Below are positions 56,024 through 64,000 of a stretch of 64,000 nt of DNA, one piece after another (position 1 is the stretch's first letter; every line of letters begins with the position of its first letter). The position numbers were made by a program, and so were the translations under genes. The DNA is from Sordariomycetes sp. S80-01Y (taxonomy: Eukaryota > Ascomycota > Sordariomycetes): NCBI GenBank assembly GCA_037042185.1, contig JAXQJY010000030.1:1178001-1242000 (forward strand), given 5' to 3'. The notes beneath the pieces were generated by a model. The model was not told the origin of the DNA. It did no database searches and saw only the letters and a program-made list of their open reading frames with translations.

Positions 56024-57945
56024 ATGATAATCACCTATATCGGCCGAGCCCTAGGTGTCGGTTCGAAATCGAGCTCGAAATCAAAGACAAAGTCGACTCC
56101 CCGGTCGACTCTCAAGTCATGCGAACACCCGGGCGAAGCGTCCCAAGAACCATGTTCCACCTGCAAGGCAGAAAAGAGCAAGGCTAGGAAGTACAGGTGG
56201 AAGATAATACTAGGACTCGTGTTCCCATACGCGCTACAGGCGCTCGATTCTACAATGCGAGTACGCCCGCTTCTGTGCCCACATTCCCCGGTTGCTGACA
56301 ATTTGACAGTATCGCCAGCGCTTTGCCCTGGATCGCTGGCGACTTCGGCGAATTCTCGCAGCTCAACTGGATCGTGTCTGCTTTCAATCTCACCTCTGCC
56401 GCCTTCATACCCTGCTGGGCTCAACTGAGCGACGTTTATGGACGGAACTGGTCGATCAACATGGCCATCATCTTGATGCTCGTCGGAAGTGCGCTCTGTA
56501 CCGCCGCCCCGACGGATGCCTTTCCGGTATTATTGCTCGGCCGAGGGTTTCAAGGTCTTGCAGCTGCCGGGCTGAACGTCACTGTACGAACAATTCTAGC
56601 GGATAGGGTCTCTTTGAAGGAGAACGCCAAAAACTGGTCCATCTTTGCATTCGTTGGTGGCACTTCATATGGCCTGGGTCCAGTCATTGGAGGCTACTTA
56701 ACAAGTGCTAACTGGAGGTGGTGCTTTGCCATCAATCTGCCCATCGGCGTCGTTGCCTTGGGAATCACCTTCTTTGTCCTCCGCAAGGAGCTCCTTGGCC
56801 CACAGCCCATCCCCGAGCTCGACGAGACCGCTACGACCGGACGCCGCACCAAGTTCACCGCACGCCTAAAGACCATCGACTGGGGAGGCAATGTCCTATT
56901 TATGATCGGCCTCGGCCTGCTGATCCTGGCTCTCACCTGGGGAGGAGTGAGCTATCCTTGGGCATCCGCCGCCGTCATCGTTTCCTTAGTCTTGGGCATT
57001 CTCTTCTCGGCGATCTTCTTCTACTGGGAAAGCCTGCTTGCCCCAGGACACACCCTCTCCCGACGCCTACCCTGGCAAAAGGCCATGATTCCCTGGGAGA
57101 TTGTGCAAACTCGCGATATCCTCGTCCTATTCTTCTCAGAAGCGACTTCCGGCATGGGCATGTACGCCGTTCTGTACTTTTGCAACATCTACTTCATCTC
57201 AGTCCAGGACTACGAACCCGACGAAGCGGGTGTTCAGCTCCTCTACTTCATCCCTGGTCTGTCAGTCGGCGTGATTCTGTGCTCGTTGCTTTGCAACCGC
57301 TGGCCAAGAATGACATGGCCGCCCATATTTCTCGGTACGCTCATCGAACCTATCGGTATCGGCCTGGTAGCTTGGGCCATGTACACCGAACACAAGCCTA
57401 CCGTCTTCGGTATGATGGGCCTCGTCGGTGTCGGCACCGGTCTCCGCTTCATGGCCGCACCCCTCCACGGCGTAGGCCACTTCCGCAAACACCGCGCCGC
57501 CGTGATCGGTCTAATGGCTGTCGCCATTCCCTTTGGCGGTACAATTGGCCTGACTATCATGTCTGCTGTCTTTAACAACACCTCAGGGCTCAATGCCGAC
57601 GCCGATTTCAGCCACATTCGTCACGAAGCAGCTGAGCTTCAGGCCGAAAGCAAGCAGATGGCTAAGATGGGTTGTGTGTGGGCTTTTGTGGCTATCACGC
57701 CCGTGCTACTGTTCGCTTGGTTCGCAGCATTCTTCTTGGGGAACGTCAAGCTTGGAAGGGGCACTGGACCAGATGAAGATGGAAGTCAGAACATCGTTAT
57801 TAAGGAGCCGTATTTGTTCTTCTTGCTCAAAGGAGGGAGGATCCCTGACCAAGTGACGGCGGAGGGGATCCGGTTGGAGAGTAGTGATGGGGCCGGAAGT
57901 TGGCAGAGGGAACTCCCGTTTCCCGCGAGTGCTCAAATGAAGTAA
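56024..57945 (+). CDS. MFS transporter, DHA2-like (14-TM type)
   Basis: Exons are 56024-56256 and 56310-57945 (622 residues). The 53-nt intron uses a GC donor (GCGAGT); only that choice restores the MFS helix-1 motif ALDSTIIASALPWIAGDF. A basic Ser/Lys-rich N-terminus with Cys pairs (CEHPGEASQEPCSTC) precedes the first span. Motif A-like LSDVYGRNWSIN and motif C-like SYGLGPVIGGYLTSANWRWC are clear, as is WRWCFAINLPIG typical of drug:H+ antiporters with 14 spans. Substrate is unknown; fungal relatives export toxins, drugs or siderophores. It stands alone, not in a recognisable biosynthetic cluster. ATG 56024 is the first in frame. The C-terminal ~60 residues are cytosolic. Confidence 0.9.
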
Positions 57946-58455
57946 TGGAACATGAGGTTTCTTCTTGCGTTGGTTGTATATGTGACAATAGACAGCGTTG
58001 ATTTCCGGAGCAGACTTATACCACAACGCTCCTTTGGGTGACTTAAATGCTGATTGCTCTTTTCTGTCAATGTCCTGCACCGGCTGTGCTCTCAGGCATG
58101 TATCTCATCATTAGTACGTACCTTACTTAAGGTAGGTACCTGACCTAAGGGAATCAATCGGAGTTATTTCATCATCAGATCCAAACTCAACTTCCTCCAA
58201 ATCGCACACAAATTGTCGGCTTTCGTCAAACGTGAAACACGCGCACTCATCCCGTCCTGTCCTCACTCGCTCTCGCGCGTCCCAAACCAGGTCCGCCCCG
58301 GTCCTCCTGGTCGTCGCCACACCCCGCAACCAAGGCAGAGGCAACGGCCAAACCTGTTATCGCCGCAACCACCACCTGACATCAATACGACCTGCCACAT
58401 CGCCCGTGCTCACCAGCCACATATACCCTTCTCACTCCCAACAGGGGCCGGGACG
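57946..58455. other. Intergenic region with a GGTACC-type palindrome
   Basis: These 510 bp hold the promoter of the 2EXR gene. The reading frame is open from 58213 but starts at a TTG and is Pro/Arg-rich, so I place the start codon at 58456. The palindrome is listed separately. Confidence 0.5.
58118..58139. repeat. 22-bp imperfect palindrome centred on CTTAAG
   Basis: GTACCT and AGGTAC arms flank CTTAAG with two mismatched base pairs inside the arms. Similar short GGTACC/TAGGTA motifs recur in other intergenic parts of this window (12701-12715, 36956-36983, 47188-47200, 60613-60622). Confidence 0.7.
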
Positions 58456-59508
58456 ATGGAGGATCAAGTCTTTAGACAGTTCCACGCCGACCTTGCGAAT
58501 TTGACGTCTCGCGCAACCGAGACTTTCAATCAGCCTACAAGCATGCCGAGGAGCGATTTGAGCATAAGTGACCCCGAGGATGAGGAGTCATCAGATCCGA
58601 AATTCTGGCTTGAGTTCCGGACGTTTTCCTCCGGGTTGGAAGCAGACACCTCGAATCCAGACGCACCGGACACAGAAGAGCACCGTTTTCCTCAGTTTGC
58701 CCAATTACCGCCTGAACTACGCATCAAGATCTGGGCGTACACCGTCGTGCCGAGGATAGTCGTCGGCTGCTGTCTACATCGTGCAGATGAGGATCATGAC
58801 GGAGCTTCCCTGAGGTCAAGAAAGGAGGAGCTGCAGAAGAGGAGCACGAAGAATTATGCGGTTCCGGCATTGTTGCACGTGAATCAGGAGGCGAGGGTGG
58901 AAGGTTTAAAGCATTATGAGTTGACGTTTGGGTGGCGCATCAGTAAACTCCTGAGCGACACACCGACGAGCGCGCCGCCGAACACCTACTTCAACTTCAA
59001 CCTCGACTGTTTGCTATTGACCGGAGATTTGGAGGCCTATGACTCTTATGGCTTCAACTCACCGATGGTGTATTTCATGCGGCGGGAAGACACCTTTCGC
59101 ATTAGACATGTCGCGTGTTGCTTCAAAGAGCTGGGTTACCCGGAGCAGGAGAGCGACCAGATATTCGGATGTCTGTGGCACGTCGTCGACCGCTTCCCCA
59201 AGGCCAGGCGCCTCCTGTTGACAGTAGGAGAGGGCGACGAAGAGAGGCTGGGCTGGGGCGGGAAAAGGGTGTTGACCGACGGAGGAGGTATCAATGGCGG
59301 GGGGTTGAGAGGTGTCTCGGGCTCGGTGAGGGCAATGGGCGGCGAAGGTGGGGTAGGCGGCCTCGGGGAGGAGGTAAACGTGATGCAGAAGATTTGGAGC
59401 GGATGGATGAGCGGGACGACGGTGACAAATTCTACCATGGCGGATAAGGAGATGCTGATGGTCAGGGAGGAGGAGTTGATGTCTTTTGTGACGAGGCAGG
59501 CTTGCTGA
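58456..59508 (+). CDS. 2EXR-domain protein (fungal F-box-like family)
   Basis: An intronless 350-residue frame from ATG 58456 (MEDQVFRQFH). The 2EXR core begins near residue 78: FPQFAQLPPELRIKIWAYTV, with the LPxELRxxIW pattern that resembles an F-box start, then VGCCLHR, ALLHVNQEARVEGLKHYELT and FNFNLDCLLLTGDL, all typical of the family. A Gly-rich low-complexity loop (~275-305, GGGINGGGLRGVSG) follows and the protein ends in a helix (MADKEMLMVREEELMS). 2EXR proteins are numerous in filamentous ascomycetes and mostly uncharacterised; a substrate-receptor role is only a guess from the F-box likeness. Confidence 0.85.
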   Translation: MEDQVFRQFHADLANLTSRATETFNQPTSMPRSDLSISDPEDEESSDPKFWLEFRTFSSGLEADTSNPDAPDTEEHRFPQFAQLPPELRIKIWAYTVVPRIVVGCCLHRADEDHDGASLRSRKEELQKRSTKNYAVPALLHVNQEARVEGLKHYELTFGWRISKLLSDTPTSAPPNTYFNFNLDCLLLTGDLEAYDSYGFNSPMVYFMRREDTFRIRHVACCFKELGYPEQESDQIFGCLWHVVDRFPKARRLLLTVGEGDEERLGWGGKRVLTDGGGINGGGLRGVSGSVRAMGGEGGVGGLGEEVNVMQKIWSGWMSGTTVTNSTMADKEMLMVREEELMSFVTRQAC

Positions 59509-61170
59509 GGATTGAAGTACGTATTTCATGACGTGAATGAGACCACGAGGACGACGACTATGCCTATACAGCTCATAGACTCCATCATTCAAATGGCTTG
59601 AATCAAAGCGATGAGCACCACAGGTATCCCGGCAAAGGTTCAAGTTGAAATTGAGCATTTTGGGCTGCCTACCCAGTCCCATAACTCGGCTGTCGACCGG
59701 GATTTCGACTTCGAGTCAAACCTTGTGTCACCGGAATATCATTGCTCAACCCTGCCATAATGAGGCTGAGGATGCCGAATTGTCGCTCGCTACGCCGCCG
59801 GGTGCTCCGAAGCTGTGATGTGGAAGCCCGATGTCACAGTACCGGAGGCCGACGCAGATTCTTCAACATCGGACGGCTTGTCGCCACTGGGCTCAACAGC
59901 TCCGGGTGGGAACCCCACGCCGGGATGGGCAACGCCCGCTGCTTCGTAGGGTCTGTATTCCGTGGTCAATTGAGGCGAAGAGGCGCTCTGCTCAAGGTGG
60001 GTTTGACATCAGAAGCCAAACGTCCGGTAAGAACCTCCGGACAATGACGTGCAATTGAAGCACGGCCCCCGGGCGCTGGAGAATCAGTAAGGGCTTCGGT
60101 GGGGGTCTGACGAAATAAGAGGCTTCGAGAAAAGTCAAGATGTCTGCCCGATCCACAGATGACGGTCCAGGGTCCTGACGGCCTGACCGGGCAACTGCTG
60201 AGGTGCTCCAGATTGCTTGGCAAAAGAGACACCAACCTGCAAGACCGTCTGGTTGCCTAGGGAATGTGCGGCATACTCCCACGCTCACCGTTTGCTTCGC
60301 CATAAGCTCCGAGGCGGTCAGGAAGCTTTCGCTATCGCAGTAATTGAGTTTGGAATGGGAAGCTCCTTGGCCGGCAAGCTTGAGCCATGACTCGCGACTT
60401 CTGGAAGTGACGAGGCTCTGACCTACTCAGTACGTGACCGAGGGCAATCAATAGCTGGTGTGGCCGCCGTCTTGATATCATCATTGCATCGGCAGCCAGC
60501 AGCTTGTCGAAGGTTCTTGGTGTGAGTTCGCCTGCTCACACAAAATTCTTCCTATTCCCCAACGACGCCTGAAAGAGGGGCTCTGGAGCATGGGAGCTCG
60601 ATGGTGGGGCACGTACCGGTACTTCTTTCCATAGGTTATTGTGCGTGCAAAAAGATGTACCGAGACCTGGAATTGCCCCGCGGTGGGTTCTGGAATTCTC
60701 GGATCTGGATGATGTCAGGCAGCTCTGATCTCATCGAATGCTTCCATAGGTAGGTCCAGAACAGCGCTGCATCAGGCTGCGATAGCTTCGAAAAAGCTCG
60801 AAGGAGCTTGAAAGTGGCCTGATAAGGCATGCCACAGGCTTTGGACGAATTTTAGGGGATCCCAGGCGTTTCCAGGTGGTTGCAGAAGCGTCACGAAGGC
60901 TCTGGACACCCCTGTAAAAATCCAAAGTGGGCGGTGGAGGCTGCATTGGAAGTGGAAAGAACCGCATCGAACCTTCCTGCCCTCCTTATTTAGATGCTTT
61001 TCCTTGACAGCTCCCAGCCGCAGACCTCATCTTTCTTCCCTCACACAACTCTTCACCTACCTTTGATACCCCTTCAAGTCTCACATCAGGTCTCACGCTT
61101 TTCTAGTTGAGCTGATAACGAACAATTCTCTTCCCTTCCCCCCTCAACCACATCACACAAATCAGACACA
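59509..61170 (+). promoter_or_regulatory. Intergenic region; proximal part is the Hsp70 promoter with heat-shock elements
   Basis: No gene is seen in these 1.66 kb. The proximal ~800 bp carry several HSF-type motifs (nGAAn units): TTCtgGAA at 60399-60406; TTCtgGAAttCTC at 60688-60700 (third unit imperfect); three GAA units exactly 10 bp apart at 60790-60812, the step-type arrangement; two more GAA units 10 bp apart at 60885-60897; and GAAccTTC at 60969-60976. Stress-element cores occur at 60854-60858 (AGGGG) and 60909-60913 (CCCCT). A CT-rich leader follows to the start codon. Confidence 0.6.
60790..60812 (+). promoter_or_regulatory. Step-type heat-shock element
   Basis: Three GAA units at 60790, 60800 and 60810, spaced exactly 10 bp on the same helix face, lie about 360 bp upstream of the Hsp70 start. 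Such spaced direct repeats bind HSF trimers in yeast; binding here is inferred. Confidence 0.55.
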
Positions 61171-63298
61171 ATGGCTCCAGCCGTCGGTATTGATTTGGGT
61201 ACCACGTACTCTTGCGTGGGCATCTTCCGCGAGGATCGGTAAGTAAATGCTCTCAAGGAATAGTGAATGAACACAAATACTAACTCTGCCTAGCTGCGAC
61301 ATCATTGCCAACGACCAGGGTAACCGCACCACCCCTTCGTTCGTTGCTTTCACCGACACCGAGCGTCTCATTGGTGATGCCGCCAAGAACCAAGTTGCCA
61401 TGAACCCCCAGAACACCGTCTTCGACGCCAAGCGCCTGATCGGCCGCAAGTTTGCCGATCCTGAGGTGCAGGCCGACATGAAGCACTTCCCCTTCAAGGT
61501 CATCGACAAGGGCTCCAAGCCCGTCGTCGAGGTTGAGTTCAAGGGCGAGACCAAGAACTTCACTCCCGAAGAGATCTCCTCCATGGTCTTGACCAAGATG
61601 CGCGAGACTGCTGAGGCTTACCTCGGTGGCACTGTCAACAACGCCGTTGTCACTGTCCCTGCCTACTTCAACGATTCTCAGCGTCAAGCCACCAAGGACG
61701 CCGGTCTCATCGCCGGCCTCAACGTTCTCCGTATCATCAACGAGCCTACCGCCGCTGCCATTGCCTACGGTCTCGACAAGAAGGTCGAGGGCGAGCGCAA
61801 CGTCCTGATCTTCGATCTTGGTGGTGGTACCTTCGATGTTTCTCTTCTCACCATCGAGGAGGGTATCTTCGAGGTCAAGTCTACCGCTGGTGACACTCAC
61901 CTGGGTGGTGAAGACTTCGACAACCGTCTCGTTAACCACTTCGTTAATGAATTCAAAAGGAAAAATAAGAAGGTCAGTAAACCCCTGAACCTGCTCGTGA
62001 TCATCCGGTCCAACACTCAACCTACATGTTGGTGAATGTGGGGGTGATCATGACAACCAACACCTGAGTCAACACACAGCTAACATTTTTACCAGGACCT
62101 TTCTACTAACGCCCGTGCTCTGCGCCGTCTCCGCACTGCTTGCGAGCGTGCCAAGCGCACTCTTTCCTCTTCCGCCCAGACCTCCATCGAGATCGACTCT
62201 CTGTTCGAGGGTGTTGACTTCTACACCTCCATCACTCGTGCTCGTTTCGAGGAGCTGTGCCAGGACTTGTTCCGCGGCACCACCGCCCCTGTCGACCGCG
62301 TCCTCTCCGACGCTAAGATCGACAAGTCCCAGGTCCACGAGATCGTCCTGGTCGGTGGATCCACCCGTATCCCCCGCATCCAGAAGATGATCACCGACTA
62401 CTTCAACGGAAAGGAGCCCAACAAGTCCATCAACCCTGATGAGGCTGTTGCCTACGGTGCTGCCGTCCAGGCTGCTATTCTGTCTGGTGACACTTCCTCC
62501 AAGTCCACCAACGAGATCTTGCTGCTCGACGTCGCACCGCTCTCCATCGGTATTGAGACCGCTGGTGGTATGATGACCAAGCTCATCCCTCGCAACACCA
62601 CCATCCCCACGAAGAAGTCTGAGGTCTTCTCGACCTTCTCCGACAACCAGCCTGGTGTGCTCATCCAGGTCTACGAGGGTGAGCGTCAGCGCACCAAGGA
62701 CAACAACCTGCTCGGCAAGTTCGAGCTCACTGGCATCCCCCCTGCGCCTCGCGGTGTTCCTCAGATTGAGGTCACCTTCGATGTTGATGCCAACGGTATC
62801 ATCAACGTCTCCGCTGTTGAGAAGGGTACTGGCAAGTCCAACAAGATTGTCATCACCAACGACAAGGGCCGTCTCTCCAAGGAGGACATCGAGCGCATGC
62901 TTGCTGAGGCCGAGAAGTACAAGGAGGAGGATGAGGCTGAGGGTGCCCGTGTCAGCGCCAAGAACGGCCTCGAGTCTTACGCCTACTCTCTCCGCAACAC
63001 TCTCTCCGACCCCAAGGTCGATGAGAAGATTGAAGCTGCCGACAAGGACACCCTCAAGGCCGAGATCGACAAGGTCGTCGAGTGGCTGGACGACAACCAG
63101 CAGGCCGCCAAGGAGGAGTATGAGGACAAGCAGAAGGAGCTTGAGGGCGTTGCCAACCCCATCATGATGAAGTTCTACGGAGCTGGTGGTGAGGGTGCTC
63201 CCGGCGGCGCTCCTGGTGGCTTCCCCGGCGCTGGTGGCCCCGGCGGTGCCCCCGGCCAAGGTGGTGACGACGGCCCCACCGTCGAGGAGGTCGACTAA
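61171..63298 (+). CDS. Cytosolic Hsp70 chaperone (SSA type)
   Basis: Exons are 61171-61238, 61294-61972 and 62096-63298; introns have GTAAGT and GTCAGT donors and the protein is 649 residues. The nucleotide-binding domain shows the three Hsp70 signatures ([14 protein letters not shown] at ~6-19, [15 protein letters not shown] near 195-210, and [16 protein letters not shown] near 335-350). The substrate-binding domain and helical lid follow, and a Gly/Pro/Ala-rich tail ends PTVEEVD, the TPR-cochaperone motif of cytosolic Hsp70. It folds nascent and stress-damaged proteins in an ATP cycle. Extreme codon bias (CTC, GTC, AAG, CGT) fits very high expression, and the promoter carries heat-shock elements. 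Confidence 0.97.
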
Positions 63299-64000
63299 AT
63301 TGCTTGATACCCTGCACAACTCTTCACGATACTTGAGACCGTAATTGGTAATAGTTTCGGGGTGAAGTTAGATTTGTTTTTCTGCGATGCATTTCACGGC
63401 TTATGAAAAGGGAAAAGCATAGGGGTTTATGTACTTTAATGACTCAATGAAGATTTCTTAACTTCAACAACTGTTGCATAACGATATTTCCTGTGAATTA
63501 ACACGAATCTAGTGGTCAGAACTCCGTAGAAACTTTACACATGGGTTTGTAACTTAACCTGGATAGTTATTCAACTTCAGCAATCAAGAATCACAGGGTC
63601 ATTGGGGTTTCATTCTAGCCTTGCTGAGTCGCTCTCTGCGGCCGTCATGTTGATCTAACACAATCGTCGGCCTGCAGATGTCCGCTCAGCAGTCCGTTAC
63701 CCATTACGCACATCACAATTAGCCCAGAGGTGCATCTCACCAAGCCCTCCTGTTCCCAATCCCCAACGAAGGAAATTGGAGAGATTTGGCCAGTGGATCA
63801 CCTGCAGGTTCTTGTACTTTCCGCAAAAGTGGTGATAGAACACTCGAGCTGCATGATGGGACCGTGTGACGACATGCCGATGCCCGTCTCAGAAGACTGT
63901 CCGTGGGAGACACCCTGGGGCTTGGTGAGATTACCCTGGCCAGAGAGAGACTGGGACGAGTCGAAATCCCAGGGTCCTACGTAAGGTACTTCGGTAGTTC
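63299..64000. other. Intergenic region downstream of Hsp70
   Basis: This holds the A/T-richer Hsp70 3' untranslated region. The 84-codon frame at 63730-63984 starts from GTG-like context on the plus strand with no motif and is not called. Confidence 0.45.

Noticed and set aside
62069-63319. A 416-codon minus-strand frame opposite the Hsp70 gene
   Set aside because: It is the mirror of strongly biased Hsp70 codons; such antisense frames are a known artefact of high-GC third positions. Composition (Val/Leu/Gly/Asp) is typical of the artefact.

Overview
This 64 kb window is nuclear DNA of a filamentous ascomycete (Pezizomycotina, most likely a Sordariomycete). The reasons are: genes on both strands with short introns of about 47-105 nt carrying CTAAC/CTGAC branch sites and YAG ends; CT-rich leaders; typical fungal families (bZIP-DUF3425, 2EXR, PSP1, a Mid2-like wall sensor, a 14-TM MFS type); and housekeeping proteins that read as fungal (cytosolic Hsp70 ending in EEVD, eL15, RPC2, NFU1). 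No prophage, CRISPR array, rRNA or convincing tRNA was seen, and no intact transposon was recognised. Gene models below were built by hand: splice sites were chosen because they restore the frame and a family motif.

Layout. 0-4 kb: 5' part of a mitochondrial ribosomal protein (uS5m-like, minus), a tiny membrane protein (plus), and a three-exon nuclear-type protein of uncertain family (minus). 6-12 kb: a Ras-like/RasGEF fusion protein and a secreted M64 metallopeptidase (both plus). 13.8-18.3 kb: a disordered unknown protein (plus), a HIT zinc-finger protein followed in the same frame by a basic unknown ORF (minus), and the Fe-S scaffold NFU1 (plus). 18.3-23.3 kb: a 5 kb stretch with no gene I can support, ending in the CT-rich leader of a PSP1-domain protein (23.3-26.0 kb). 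27.3-29.7 kb: an unknown three-exon protein and ribosomal protein eL15. 31.0-35.8 kb: a six-exon Puf4-type PUMILIO protein (minus). 39.5-46.8 kb: a bZIP-DUF3425 factor, RNA polymerase III subunit RPC2 (plus) and, tail to tail with it, RAD57 (minus). 48.5-53.3 kb: a Mid2-like wall sensor (plus) and a cytosolic carnitine acetyltransferase (minus). 56.0-63.3 kb: an MFS transporter, a 2EXR protein and cytosolic Hsp70 with a promoter rich in heat-shock elements (all plus).

The genes are ordinary, separately transcribed eukaryotic loci, not an operon or island. The points most worth a second look are structural: a fusion of a degenerate GTPase with a RasGEF; two GC-AG introns; a 13-nt exon in RPC2 and a 24-nt exon in the PUF gene; an alternative first exon hidden at the end of an 818-nt PUF intron; and two adjacent ORFs kept in one frame but separated by a single TAG. 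I found no clear new multi-gene system.
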